From Tolypothrix brevis GSE-NOS-MK-07-07A (GTDB lineage: Bacteria > Cyanobacteriota > Cyanobacteriia > Cyanobacteriales > Nostocaceae): DNA of 64,000 nt. Positions 36,949-45,733 of the stretch are shown one piece after another. Below the pieces are notes generated by a model. That model saw nothing but the letters and a program-made list of their open reading frames with translations. It was not told where the DNA came from and did no database searches. The position numbers and the translations under genes are program-made. The stretch lies in the NCBI GenBank assembly GCA_019358985.1, contig JAHHIJ010000030.1:1-64000 (forward strand), read 5' to 3'. Numbering within the stretch: the stretch's first letter is position 1; the number at the start of each line of letters is the position of its first letter.

Positions 36949-37317
36949 TCAAGCCCAATCTTTGTAAACTGATAATTCATCTACCCTCATTTCAAAAGGC
37001 ATTCCCTGGCTTTCTGGGGGACAAACGCGAATTTTAGCACTGCTGACAATTTTATGTAGCAATGTCGCCATTGGTACAATTTTTTGTAACACACGCCAGT
37101 TAGTAACTTGGTCTGGACATTCAATTACCAAAGTTAAAGCATTAGCATGGGTTGTGACATACCATCGACAACTAGATAATAATTTTTGAATACAGCGATC
37201 GCAATCTTCATAAAAGTACTTGCTAATAGAATATTCTAATTGCTGGCGCAGTATAATATCTGCTGATGTGGGTTGAATTGGACGTGAATCTTCATTCTGC
37301 CAGAAATAGTTTGTCAT
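36949..37317 (-). CDS. hypothetical protein, paralogue of the gene at 20649-21020
   Basis: This 122-residue protein shares the CDR, LLSSCRWYVTTHANALTLVI and C-terminal YKDWA patterns with the 123-residue protein near hypB. It is the last gene of the minus-strand group that includes the SagB-like and ankyrin genes, 25 bases downstream of the former. Function is unknown; neighbourhood suggests a role linked to nitrogenase or hydrogenase. Confidence 0.7.
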   Translation of the reverse strand: MTNYFWQNEDSRPIQPTSADIILRQQLEYSISKYFYEDCDRCIQKLLSSCRWYVTTHANALTLVIECPDQVTNWRVLQKIVPMATLLHKIVSSAKIRVCPPESQGMPFEMRVDELSVYKDWA

Positions 37318-37342
37318 AGTTGTGCCTCTTTATTTTTTCCAG

Positions 37343-38632
37343 TTATATGCCAATTGCCATTGCGTAAAGGACATCTTTATCTGTCTCTAGAAATTCTTGA
37401 GTTTCATCGTCATAATAAGCACCAATTCCACTACAATTAATTCCCCAATAATTACTTACTAGATACAGCCTTTGTCCTAAAAAACCAGCCATTTGCATGG
37501 CAGTTTGATAATTTGTATAGTTGGAAACAAAAAACCAAGTTACTGCACTAGATGAAGCGATCGCCTGATTAACGCACAAGTAACCTGTCTTCTCACTGAA
37601 ATTACCCTCCTTGACTAAATCCGTTCCTTTGTATAACCCTGATGACATTCCCTCGACTCGATGGACAACCGCGTAAATTTCGATTTCCTCAAAACTTTCT
37701 GTCGGTATCGCTTGCTTAATTTGCTGCAAAATACTAAAATAAAGTTCCTGGGAAATAGATTGTTTTTCAAAACGCCTAATTGAGCGTCTGTTCCAAACAG
37801 CTTGAGAAAATCTATCCTTATCAAAGTTCAATTGAGGATGCTTGATTTCTTGCTGACAACTTTTTTGCAAAGCTGTTTCTTTATAAGCTTCTTCAATGAA
37901 TTGATTCTGTTCAAAATAATCAGTTCCACAAACAAAAGGGACTTTCAGTCTTAAGCGTCGAACCTTCTTCTCTTGAACTTCTCCGGAAATCGCACAAGCA
38001 GTAATAAACTCTTTATTCTCAAATCCTAAATCTGCATTGAGAGCGAGTTTATCAAAATCGAAAACTAGTTGTATATCTCTATCGTGAAGAAAAGCTGAAG
38101 CTGCGATCGCACCCAAATGGTGTCCGCTATCTAACCAACAATACCTGATGCTCCTGTCTTTATATTTCCAACTAGACCTATAATAGACACAACTAATTAA
38201 AAAAATGAATCCGATGATACGATTATTCGGTAAAATATAACCCTCTAATCCATCATCAATTAATTCATAGATAAGTACCAGACAATTATTCTCAACTTCT
38301 AGATGATAGATTCCATCTATCATTCCCTGTATTCCGCGAATCTGCACGTAAACCTCAGTCGGATATAAAGCACCTGCTGATGGATTCACTCGCAATTTAT
38401 CGACAGTATTTTTATACGTCTTTTCGAGGGTAATGGCACTCGTTAACCAGAGAAAAGAATGGATAGAATTATTGAGAAAATCTAGACTTATTCGGCGATA
38501 AAACTTTGGATAAAATTTAAAGGAAGACGGTTGAGTTGACGAATCTACATAATTTGGATCGATTTGCACTGATAAGTAAGAATGCTTAGTAGCATCGTGA
38601 TATGCTTTCCCTGTCATCTTATTTACTTGCAT
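37343..38632 (-). CDS. SagB/ThcOx-like nitroreductase-fold oxidoreductase
   Basis: This 429-residue protein has two nitroreductase-like halves, each about 200 residues. The first has RVNPSAGALYPTEVYV (near residue 81) and GHHLGAIAASAFL. The second has AVWNRRSIRRFEKQSIS (near residue 279) and the C-terminal part. This tandem organisation is seen in SagB-type and related FMN proteins. FMN use is inferred. The substrate is unknown. Its start overlaps the stop of the ankyrin gene by 14 bases, so they are coupled. Confidence 0.75.
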   Translation of the reverse strand: MQVNKMTGKAYHDATKHSYLSVQIDPNYVDSSTQPSSFKFYPKFYRRISLDFLNNSIHSFLWLTSAITLEKTYKNTVDKLRVNPSAGALYPTEVYVQIRGIQGMIDGIYHLEVENNCLVLIYELIDDGLEGYILPNNRIIGFIFLISCVYYRSSWKYKDRSIRYCWLDSGHHLGAIAASAFLHDRDIQLVFDFDKLALNADLGFENKEFITACAISGEVQEKKVRRLRLKVPFVCGTDYFEQNQFIEEAYKETALQKSCQQEIKHPQLNFDKDRFSQAVWNRRSIRRFEKQSISQELYFSILQQIKQAIPTESFEEIEIYAVVHRVEGMSSGLYKGTDLVKEGNFSEKTGYLCVNQAIASSSAVTWFFVSNYTNYQTAMQMAGFLGQRLYLVSNYWGINCSGIGAYYDDETQEFLETDKDVLYAMAIGI

Positions 38633-39083
38633 TTTTCAAAATCCTTAAAACGTCTACGTTGCTAGCGAAATCTACGGCTTTATAGTCGTCTAAATTTTTC
38701 AACTCTAGATTGGGGTGATATTGCAAAAGCAACTTCACAACTTCTGTTTTTCCGGCTGATGCTGCGTACATCAAAACAGTTGCACCATTATCATTTTGGT
38801 TGTTGATGTTAATTTTCGCAGCCAGCAATAAACGAATTAAATCGTAGTGATTGCCAAAACAAGCAAACCACAAAGCATTGTTATTGTCGTTATTTGTGGC
38901 ATTAATATCTGCCCCGGCGTTAATTAGTTCTTCAACTACTGCGTAAACTCCTTCTCTTGTCGCTTTCATCAAAGGCGTATCGCCATTTTCACCACGCTGA
39001 TTTAAATTGTTTGAATCGTAGCCGTTAGCTGTCATCCATTGGCTTGTAGTTGCGCTCAAATTAAAGCTATTTGGTTGAGTCAT
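38619..39083 (-). CDS. ankyrin-repeat protein of the nif region
   Basis: This 154-residue protein consists of about four ankyrin repeats: GDTPLMKATREGVYAVVEELINAGADIN, then NNALWFACFGNHYDLIRLLLAAKININ, GATVLMYAASAGKTEVVKLLLQYHPNLELKN and a short last one. It probably binds a protein partner. It overlaps the SagB-like gene. Confidence 0.85.
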   Translation of the reverse strand: MTQPNSFNLSATTSQWMTANGYDSNNLNQRGENGDTPLMKATREGVYAVVEELINAGADINATNNDNNNALWFACFGNHYDLIRLLLAAKININNQNDNGATVLMYAASAGKTEVVKLLLQYHPNLELKNLDDYKAVDFASNVDVLRILKNASK

Positions 39084-39145
39084 AATTACTCCTTTCTTGG
39101 GTTATGAGAAGGGCGAATATAATTTGAATCTACACAGACAAAACC

Positions 39146-39199
39146 CGCCTATGCGGGTTTCAAAGCCACAATTTTCTATTAGTCCGCGTAGGCGGACTT
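39146..39199. repeat. two strong hairpins downstream of ctaB
   Basis: AACCCGCCTATGCGGGTTT and, 15 bases on, AGTCCGCGTAGGCGGACTT are both strong hairpins. They lie downstream of ctaB (minus strand) and upstream of the ankyrin gene, and could stop ctaB transcription. A related hairpin is near 40461-40478. Confidence 0.6.
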
Positions 39200-39235
39200 C
39201 GTTCGTTTAGCCGCGATTTTAATCGTCGGGGCTTA

Positions 39236-40177
39236 TTACCGAAAAGCTAAAATTGCCTCTATCAAATGATGAGTGATGGGTAGACTATCAACTACCATTG
39301 CAGCGCACAGCAACATCATGTAGAGAATTGAGTAGAGAAAAAGCGATCGCGCGAATTGTTTATCATCTGGATTGTGCAACAGCGTCCAAGCTTTCATAAT
39401 AAAAATCGCCCCTAAAATAAAGGCGATCGCACCATAAATTACCCCCGAAGCGTGAAGAGGATAAATTAATAAAAACGTACTGGGAATAACCACCAAAGTG
39501 TATCGCCAAATCTGACGAGCCGTGGCAATATTATCAGTAACCACCGGCAACATAGGCACACCCACCTTGGCATATTCATCGCGGATCATTAACGCCAATG
39601 CCCAAAAATGAGGAGGTGTCCACAAGAAGACGATCGCAAAAATCGTCCATGCTGTCCAGCTTAAGGTATTTGTCACCGCTGCCCAACCCACCAACGCTGG
39701 AATTGCACCTGCTGCGCCGCCAATGACGATATTGTAGGGAGTATGGCGTTTGAGCAAATGGGTGTAAATGCCCACGTAGAATGCGATTCCAGACATCGCT
39801 AACAAAGCACTTAACAGATTAACAAATACTGCCAGCACCGAGAAAGAAATACAGGCAAGAGCGATCGCAAATATGAGAGCATGTAATGGCTGCACGCGAC
39901 CAGAAGGCATCGGTCTATTGCGCGTGCGTTCCATTTCATAATCAATATCACTATCGTAGATACAATTGATTGTCTGAGCGCTAGCAGTGGCACAAGTACC
40001 ACCAATCATGGTTAGTAGCAGCAATAACGGGTCTAATTTTCCTTCTGAGGCGATCGCCATACTAGCACCCGTAGTAATCAGCAGCAGCGGAATAATCCGG
40101 GGCTTTGTTAGCTGATAGTAATCTTGAAAAACTTGTAAAACATTTTGATAGTGGCGTTGTGCCGTCGTCCCATTCAT
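39236..40177 (-). CDS. ctaB: heme O synthase (protoheme IX farnesyltransferase)
   Basis: This 313-residue UbiA-family membrane protein farnesylates heme b to heme O, the precursor of heme A for cytochrome c oxidase. The two Asp-rich motifs are NCIYDSDIDYEMERTRNRPMP (near residue 71) and RDEYAKVG; LTKPRIIPLLLITT is at the N-terminus. There are about nine helices. No ctaA is nearby. Its place in the nif/hup region, away from coxBAC, suggests supply for the heterocyst oxidase. Confidence 0.93.
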   Translation of the reverse strand: MNGTTAQRHYQNVLQVFQDYYQLTKPRIIPLLLITTGASMAIASEGKLDPLLLLLTMIGGTCATASAQTINCIYDSDIDYEMERTRNRPMPSGRVQPLHALIFAIALACISFSVLAVFVNLLSALLAMSGIAFYVGIYTHLLKRHTPYNIVIGGAAGAIPALVGWAAVTNTLSWTAWTIFAIVFLWTPPHFWALALMIRDEYAKVGVPMLPVVTDNIATARQIWRYTLVVIPSTFLLIYPLHASGVIYGAIAFILGAIFIMKAWTLLHNPDDKQFARSLFLYSILYMMLLCAAMVVDSLPITHHLIEAILAFR

Positions 40178-40534
40178 AAGTTCACGAATTCCTCAATTGT
40201 GGAAAATATCCGTTATTTCATGTCCGACAAATCACATATATTGTAGAGACGTTCCGGCGGAACGTCTTTACGACAGATGCAATGTTTTTATTAATGGTAA
40301 TAATGAAGCGGACATGATATTATTTCCTGATAGACATCGACCGAATTTAAATATGCCTTATCTAGAACCCATAGAGACGTAGCAATACTACGTCTCTACA
40401 TTCTTTTTCACTTCTTGTGTCTAATAGCTAAAACTCCACTCTTGCACTTAATTTTTCCTCAGTCCGCGCAGGCGGACTTTGTTCGTGTAGCCCCAGGCTT
40501 CCAGCCTGAGGGCGAATAATACGCGACATCATAA
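40178..40534. other. repeat-rich spacer between feoA-like gene and ctaB
   Basis: No gene is seen. It holds a family-I palindrome (40243-40271, core TCCGGCGGA), a family-II palindrome (40371-40399) and a GC-rich hairpin (AGTCCGCGCAGGCGGACTT near 40460-40478). Confidence 0.6.
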
Positions 40535-40795
40535 TCAGCCACTATTAACAACGCGCACATAAATAGCACAAGCGACATCCTTATCTATTTGCCAGCGCCT
40601 GTTTCCTACTTTGATGACAACAGAAGGGAGTTTCTCTTCTAAAGTGATGATAGTTCCTGGCACCACTTCCATTGATACCAGTTTTTTTAAAACAATTTCG
40701 TCCTGATTTTTACAGAAAGTGACAATTCCTTGTTCTCCCTCCTGCAACAATATTAATGAAGATCCAGTAACATCAAATGGAGTAAACATGTACAT
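40535..40795 (-). CDS. FeoA-domain protein
   Basis: This 86-residue protein has the SH3-like FeoA pattern (GEQGIVTFCKNQDEIVLKKLVSMEVVPGTIITLEEKLPSVVIKVGNRRWQIDKDVACAIYV). FeoA proteins assist ferrous iron uptake, or act as small regulators. There is no feoB next to it. Nearby Fe-S genes (fdxH, hesB) suggest an iron role for nitrogenase. Confidence 0.85.
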   Translation of the reverse strand: MYMFTPFDVTGSSLILLQEGEQGIVTFCKNQDEIVLKKLVSMEVVPGTIITLEEKLPSVVIKVGNRRWQIDKDVACAIYVRVVNSG

Positions 40796-40850
40796 TACGT
40801 AGTGAGCGCTTCAGCGCTCATAATTACGAGCGCTGGAGCGCTCACTACAA
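40796..40850. repeat. double hairpin, family III
   Basis: Two nested hairpins (AGTGAGCGCTTCAGCGCT and GAGCGCTGGAGCGCTC) lie directly upstream of the feoA-like gene, overlapping the place where its ribosome site should be. They may affect its translation. Confidence 0.7.
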
Positions 40851-40936
40851 AAATAAAAATAAATATAATTAAGAAGCCATAGCTTTAAAAAAGCTACGAC
40901 TTCAACATTAGGCGAGACTAAAAAACAATCAACACG

Positions 40937-41236
40937 TTAGACCAAATATGGTTCTTGATGAGTGCGAATCGTGCAATCAGAACGTGGATAGGTAACACAA
41001 AGTAGAGCGAATCCTTTCTCCATCTGCTCATCATCCAAGAAAGATTGGTCAGATTGATCTATTTCACCTTCAACAACTTTGCCAACACAACTAGAGCAAG
41101 CACCTGCGTGACAAGAGAAAGGTAATTCAATACCATTTTCTTCTGCGGCGTCTAAAATGGTAGTCTCTTCGTCAACTTCAATTGTTGTGTCAATTTCTTG
41201 CTTTTTGTTGATTAATCTAACTTGGTAACTAGCCAT
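40937..41236 (-). CDS. fdxH: heterocyst-type [2Fe-2S] ferredoxin
   Basis: The start at 41236 ([12 protein letters not shown]) follows a GAGGAG ribosome site, so the longer frame is not used. The 99-residue plant-type ferredoxin has the ligands CHAGACSSC and [11 protein letters not shown] (C-x4-C-x2-C and a distant C). The basic N-terminal RLINKK is typical for FdxH. It is the main electron donor to nitrogenase reductase in heterocysts. It follows hesB in the nif order. Confidence 0.95.
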   Translation of the reverse strand: MASYQVRLINKKQEIDTTIEVDEETTILDAAEENGIELPFSCHAGACSSCVGKVVEGEIDQSDQSFLDDEQMEKGFALLCVTYPRSDCTIRTHQEPYLV

Positions 41237-41399
41237 TTCGTGATTCTCCTCAGATTTTAATACAATCAGGTTTGATGACTCCACAAAAGTGGGATTTAAA
41301 ACTTCCTACTTGTGTAGTTGTTTAAGATTCAAAATCCAAACTACCCAATCTAAAATTATGATCAGATATGGGTTTTATCAGTTGAGATTTTGAATTTTT

Positions 41400-41777
41400 T
41401 TAGCTGCAAGGTACAGCCTCAGGCGTACAGTCACCAGCTTTAAATGACTTACCACAACTACAGTTATCAGTTGCATTGGGATTGGTAAACTTAAAGCCGC
41501 TTTCCATTACACCGTCGATGAAATCGATTACCACACCTTCTAATAAAGGCGCACTTTTCGCATCAACATAAAGCAGCACTTTACCTTGGGAAATCACCAA
41601 ATCATCTGGTTGTGGTTTGCTGGTGATCTCAATTGCATACTCATAGCCACTGCAACCGCCATCTTTAACAGATAGGCGAACACCTTTAGTTGCTACTGTA
41701 TTGTTATCGGGTGTAGAACCCAGCAGAAATGTTCGCAGGCGAAATTCTGCTTTTTCTGTCAAAGTAACAGTCATCAA
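41400..41777 (-). CDS. hesB: HesB/IscA-type Fe-S assembly protein
   Basis: This 125-residue A-type scaffold has three conserved Cys: in KDGGCSGYEY (near residue 41) and NCSCGKSF (near residue 105). It has an extra Cys-containing tail (AGDCTPEAVPCS). Two adjacent ATGs (41775-41777 and 41772-41774) are possible starts. It is between hesA and fdxH and probably cotranscribed. Confidence 0.93.
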   Translation of the reverse strand: MMTVTLTEKAEFRLRTFLLGSTPDNNTVATKGVRLSVKDGGCSGYEYAIEITSKPQPDDLVISQGKVLLYVDAKSAPLLEGVVIDFIDGVMESGFKFTNPNATDNCSCGKSFKAGDCTPEAVPCS

Positions 41778-41851
41778 ATCTCCTGATAAGTTGCGATTAA
41801 TTGTTCTGATAAAATGTCTTTGGTGCGGAAGGATTGGGCTTTCTCCAGTCC

Positions 41852-42655
41852 CTAGTCTCTAGTCCCCATACTGGTAGTTTCCATATCTTGGGACTGCACA
41901 TATCGCCAGGGTGCGTTGTTACCACACACAGGACAAGAGCGATCGCGGTGAGAACGGCGCTTGGCAAATTCCATCCTGGTAAAATCTATAGTCAGCAATT
42001 GCGACAACAAAGGCTGACTAAACCCAGTGATCAACTTGACAGCTTCCAGCGCTGTGAGACAAGCCAATGTCCCAGAAACAGCACCCAAAACAGAAAAACC
42101 ACGGCGATCCCAATCAGGTTTTTCCGGAAACAGACAAGACAAACAAGGAGTCACACCAGGAATAATCGTTGTCAGATAAGCCTCCATCCCGTCCATAGCC
42201 GCTTCTACCATCGGTTTGCGCCACCGCACGCAAGCTTCATTGAGCAAATTGCGCTCCGTAAAATTGTGAGCGCAATCGAGAGCCATATCTGCCGATTGCA
42301 CCAGCGCATCCACATTTTCCGGGGTGATATAATCATGAACTACTTCCACTTGGACATCAGGATTAACGGCTTGCAAAGTCTCTTGTGCTTTGAATACCCT
42401 CGGCTTACCTACCCAATCATCCGTCATGAGAACCTGACGATTCATATCATCAAGTCGCAGATCGCCACCCCGGACTAGGATTAGTTTTCCGACACCCGCT
42501 ACTGCTAAATAAAGCGCTGCCGTACCACCCAATCCCCCCACACCTGTAACCAGAACACTCGCTGACTTAAGGCGCTTCTGAGCCAGTTCGCCAAAATTAG
42601 GGAGCATCATTTGGCGGCTGTAACGTTCTAACTCGGTAGGCGTCAGGTTAACCAA
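41852..42655 (-). CDS. hesA: HesA (ThiF/MoeB-like adenylating enzyme)
   Basis: This 267-residue E1-like protein has the ATP-binding GVGGLGGTAALYLAVAGVG (near residue 36), RQVLMTDDW near residue 72, and the zinc ligands CLSC (near residue 173) and CPVCGNNAPW (near 246). HesA in the nif cluster is required for normal nitrogenase activity, perhaps in cofactor or sulfur transfer; the substrate is not settled. Confidence 0.93.
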   Translation of the reverse strand: MVNLTPTELERYSRQMMLPNFGELAQKRLKSASVLVTGVGGLGGTAALYLAVAGVGKLILVRGGDLRLDDMNRQVLMTDDWVGKPRVFKAQETLQAVNPDVQVEVVHDYITPENVDALVQSADMALDCAHNFTERNLLNEACVRWRKPMVEAAMDGMEAYLTTIIPGVTPCLSCLFPEKPDWDRRGFSVLGAVSGTLACLTALEAVKLITGFSQPLLSQLLTIDFTRMEFAKRRSHRDRSCPVCGNNAPWRYVQSQDMETTSMGTRD

Positions 42656-42665
42656 TTTTTACCTC

Positions 42666-42983
42666 CTAATCAGACGTGATTTCTGTCAGCGTGACTACAT
42701 TTTTCTGCTTATCGTTAAACACCTTGAACAACTTTTGTTCTTGGGGTGTTGATTCCTCAAATAACTGATAAGCTTTTTGCAAAGCCTCACAATATTGCTT
42801 TAGTTTATCTTCAATACTCAAATCAGGAGAATTGCTATCAATTTCCTTCATGTATTGAGAAAACTTTTTTAAAATATGCAAACGATTCACATTTACAAAT
42901 TTTTGGTCATAAGGGAGTTGGAAAAATTCAAAATACTCCTCTGCATCGACAATTTTATTGAATTTTTCAAGATTGGTGTTCAT
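42666..42983 (-). CDS. nifW: nitrogenase-stabilising/protective protein NifW
   Basis: This 105-residue protein shows the family pattern EEYFEFFQLPYDQKFVNVNRLHILKKFSQYMKEI (near residues 15-48) and YQLFEESTPQEQKLFKVFN. NifW protects the MoFe protein from oxygen in other diazotrophs. Its start overlaps the end of the next upstream gene by 4 bases. Confidence 0.93.
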   Translation of the reverse strand: MNTNLEKFNKIVDAEEYFEFFQLPYDQKFVNVNRLHILKKFSQYMKEIDSNSPDLSIEDKLKQYCEALQKAYQLFEESTPQEQKLFKVFNDKQKNVVTLTEITSD

Positions 42984-43198
42984 TTTTGCTGCTCCAATTT
43001 ATTTACTCGTTGCTTCAGTTCATCTAACTGACGATATATTTCATAAGTACTCGCAGCAACATCCATAAGTGTTTTGTAATCTGTGGGTAAACCCTCAGCT
43101 AAATCGTGCAGATCCATCTTCATTTGACCTGCTTTACTATTGAGGCGTTTAATTTGAGTTTTTAGCTCCTCAACACTTGTTTCTTCCACTTGCGCCAT
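42980..43198 (-). CDS. small coiled-coil protein of the CCE_0567 family
   Basis: The start at 43198 (MAQVEETSVEELKTQ) has GGAG 7 bases ahead. The 72-residue protein is a helical hairpin with heptad patterns (LKTQIKRLNSKAGQMKMDLHDLAEGLP and QLDELKQRVNKLEQQK). It matches the small proteins (DUF683/CCE_0567 type) found between nifX-associated genes and nifW in cyanobacteria. Metal binding has been reported for a family member. Function is unknown. Confidence 0.85.
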   Translation of the reverse strand: MAQVEETSVEELKTQIKRLNSKAGQMKMDLHDLAEGLPTDYKTLMDVAASTYEIYRQLDELKQRVNKLEQQK

Positions 43199-43227
43199 AA
43201 GCATCTCCATTTATAGAAATCCCTTTC

Positions 43228-43450
43228 GTAGAGACGTTCCGGCGGAACGTCTTTACTCCTAATTCCCGTAAGACGTTCCAGCGGAACGTCTCTACCTAAT
43301 TCCCGTAAGACGTTCCAGCGGAACGTCTCTACCCCTAATTCCTGTACAGACGTTCCAGCGGAACGTCTCTACCTAATTCCCGTAAGACGTTCCAGCGGAA
43401 CGTCTCTACCCCTAATTCCTGTACAGACGTTCCAGCGGAACGTCTCTACT
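43228..43450. repeat. tandem cluster of six family-I palindromes in the nif operon
   Basis: Six near-identical palindromes (core TCCAGCGGA, first one TCCGGCGGA) are separated by CCTAATTCC(C/T). The last four form two copies of a two-palindrome unit. The cluster fills the whole gap between the nifX-associated gene and the CCE_0567-family gene. The transcript would form a series of hairpins. It is not a CRISPR array: spacers are identical and short. Confidence 0.9.
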
Positions 43451-43452
43451 TC

Positions 43453-43929
43453 TTACACTTGGCTAGCTTCGGGAAAAGTTTTCGCTAATTCCAGACCTTT
43501 AGCTACTAGTTGTTCTCCTTCTTCTGCTAACTTTTCTAAAGAGTCAAAGCCAAAGCGGTGAGCATCTCGCAAAGCTCTTTTCACCAGCAAAAGACGACCA
43601 GAAAATACTAGCACCCAGCCAAATCCTTCGTGGTTCAAATCAACCACAACTTGAGAAATGAGATTTGTTTCTTTTTCAATACTGGCGGCTATCGCTCGAA
43701 AAAATACCATAATCCGGGCTTGAGTTGCCGGATCAACTTCACCTTCAAGAGAGATTTCGCGTTTCTTTTGTTTAGTGACAACAAAAGGTTTCAAAATCAA
43801 ATCATCAGTCCAATTACGGTAAAATCCATAGCTATCTTGACCACGGATTTGGCTGATTAATGTCTTCAGGAAAGGTGTGTTTAAAATCTCACTTTGAGCA
43901 GTTCCATTAAGACTGTTGTTTATGGTCAT
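43453..43929 (-). CDS. NifX-associated nitrogen fixation protein (DUF269)
   Basis: This 158-residue protein matches the family found next to nifX (FLKTLISQIRGQDSYGFYRNWTDDLILKPFVVTKQKKREI near residues 20-60, then LNHEGFGWVLVFSGRLLLVKRALRDAHRFGFDS). Function is unclear, perhaps linked to FeMo-cofactor supply. Its start overlaps the nifX stop by 4 bases. Confidence 0.92.
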   Translation of the reverse strand: MTINNSLNGTAQSEILNTPFLKTLISQIRGQDSYGFYRNWTDDLILKPFVVTKQKKREISLEGEVDPATQARIMVFFRAIAASIEKETNLISQVVVDLNHEGFGWVLVFSGRLLLVKRALRDAHRFGFDSLEKLAEEGEQLVAKGLELAKTFPEASQV

Positions 43930-44339
43930 ACCTTTGCTTCCTCTTCCAATTCATCTTCAAAATTAGAGGTTTTTTGTTGTAAGGCTTTACGCAGCCAAGG
44001 TGGGGGATTTCCTTTGAGAGTTGTCACCAACTTATTCAACACCTCAGCAATCTCTTCTTCTTCCGATCGCGCTTTAATTGGTGTGACATTTTTCTTGATT
44101 AATCGAGCTGCTGCACTACCACCGATCGCCGTCACATAAACAATCGTACAATCAGCTAAAGCCTCAAGCTTTGGTGCTAATTTATCCTCATTTCCATCTT
44201 CTTTCAAATCACCCGCAAACTTCAGAGTTTCGACAAATTGATATCCATCATCAGAGATTTCATAAACATCAATTTCCTTTGTCGAACCAAAGTGAGCATT
44301 AATATGAACTCTATCACTAGTCGTGAAAGCAATTTTCAT
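43926..44339 (-). CDS. nifX: FeMo-cofactor carrier NifX
   Basis: This 137-residue protein starts MKIAFTTSDRVHINAHFGSTKEIDVYEI, with the conserved His of the NafY/NifX fold, and has TAIGGSAAARLIKKNVTPIK in the middle. It carries the NifB-co/VK-cluster precursor between NifB and NifEN. It is between nifN and the nifX-associated gene. Confidence 0.95.
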   Translation of the reverse strand: MKIAFTTSDRVHINAHFGSTKEIDVYEISDDGYQFVETLKFAGDLKEDGNEDKLAPKLEALADCTIVYVTAIGGSAAARLIKKNVTPIKARSEEEEIAEVLNKLVTTLKGNPPPWLRKALQQKTSNFEDELEEEAKV

Positions 44340-44413
44340 TCCTTCTCCTCATGTTTGGTGGTAATTGCGCTCTTAGTAATTGAGAATTGGTAACAGGAGA
44401 ATGCTATTGCCGA

Positions 44414-45733
44414 TTACCAATTACCAGAAAAATGTTTTGCTTTTTCTTCTTCCTGTTCTAAAAACAGATTGCCAATATCAAACAAAAGCTGCATAGTGCC
44501 TCGATAACCAACTTTGGTAAACTGACCATTACCCAAGCGGTCATAAATGGGAATACCAAGACGATAAAGAGGAATATCGAGACGTTTAGCGATCGCTTTC
44601 ACATTCGAGTTACCCATCAGCAAATCAGAACCTACGGCTAATTCCTCAAAATCTTCCAAATCACCGATGGTCACATTTTTTACTGGCATTTTTTCTAATA
44701 AAGGCGATCGCGTTGTCGTCACCGCAGCATGTACTTGCGTCCCCATCGATTGCAGAAAACGCACTATAGACCAAAGTAAATCCGGTTCCAATGCCAAAGA
44801 AACACGCTTCGCACCAAAATAAAAGTGTGTATCTAACATTGCATCTTGTAACTGACGGCGTTGGTGACGATATTTTTCTGGTACACTAATACCACTAAGG
44901 TCTGACAAAGCTTGTAAAAACTCGTCCATCGCTTCCAAACCAGTCAGTTCAGTAAACAACTCATAGGGTATAGCAAACCGTTGTTGTAAAATCTCTGCTG
45001 CACCCCTCATACTCTCACCCAGCGCTAAAGTAAACGCCGAACTACCTATTTCTCGCAATTCTGCTAGAGTCGTACCACTACCTGTTATGGCACTATAAGA
45101 ATCATCTAAGTGACCATCTAATGAAGCGGAAAGATCGGGTACAAAGATAGGCTTTAGTCCAAAGGCAGTGACAATTTCTTTTACTTCCTGTACATCCCCT
45201 GGTGTGAAAGCAGAACCCGCCAAAATCGTGATTTGGTCTGGTTTGGTGATACCTTCAGTGGGAACTTCTCTTACTATACTTTCAACGGCAGCAGCAAAAC
45301 CGTCTTGTAGCGCACCTTTAAAATCTGGTGTTGGGGCAAAAACGATCGCCAGATAATCCAATTCTGGATGACGTTTGCGGATTTCCTTCAGAAAACCCTC
45401 AATGTCATCCCCTCTGGTTTCCGTCAAACCAGTGCTACATAAACCGATAATTTCTGGCTTTGACTTCTCCACCAGCGTCAAAATTGCCTGTTCTACATTC
45501 TCCTCACCACCTAAAATGGTAGTGACTTCCGTCATCGCTGTCGTCGCAAGGGGAATCGCTTCCCGGAAATGTCGCACCAAAACAACTTTCGCAAAAGCAG
45601 TACAGCCTTGGGAACCGTGGAATAAAGGTATCGTCCCCTTTAAGCCCAAAAAGGCTAAAGATGCACCCAAAGCTTGGCTTTGCTTCAGGGGATTAACAGT
45701 CAGTGATTTGTTAGGAACAGTAACGATCGCCAT
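44414..45733 (-). CDS. nifN: FeMo-cofactor scaffold subunit NifN
   Basis: The start at 45733 ([20 protein letters not shown]) fits the family; the longer frame runs into nifE. The 439-residue protein has LFHGSQGCTAFAKVVLVRHFRE (near residue 36) and CSTGLTETRGDD. With NifE it forms the scaffold where the cofactor matures. The stop of nifE and start of nifN overlap in TAATG, so translation is coupled. Confidence 0.96.
   Translation of the reverse strand: MAIVTVPNKSLTVNPLKQSQALGASLAFLGLKGTIPLFHGSQGCTAFAKVVLVRHFREAIPLATTAMTEVTTILGGEENVEQAILTLVEKSKPEIIGLCSTGLTETRGDDIEGFLKEIRKRHPELDYLAIVFAPTPDFKGALQDGFAAAVESIVREVPTEGITKPDQITILAGSAFTPGDVQEVKEIVTAFGLKPIFVPDLSASLDGHLDDSYSAITGSGTTLAELREIGSSAFTLALGESMRGAAEILQQRFAIPYELFTELTGLEAMDEFLQALSDLSGISVPEKYRHQRRQLQDAMLDTHFYFGAKRVSLALEPDLLWSIVRFLQSMGTQVHAAVTTTRSPLLEKMPVKNVTIGDLEDFEELAVGSDLLMGNSNVKAIAKRLDIPLYRLGIPIYDRLGNGQFTKVGYRGTMQLLFDIGNLFLEQEEEKAKHFSGNW

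Noticed and set aside
41834-42478. Plus-strand ORF opposite hesA (214 residues)
   Set aside because: It is the antisense shadow of hesA with no ribosome site or family pattern.
43228-43450. CRISPR array
   Set aside because: The repeats are perfect palindromes and the spacers are short and identical; there are no cas genes in the window.
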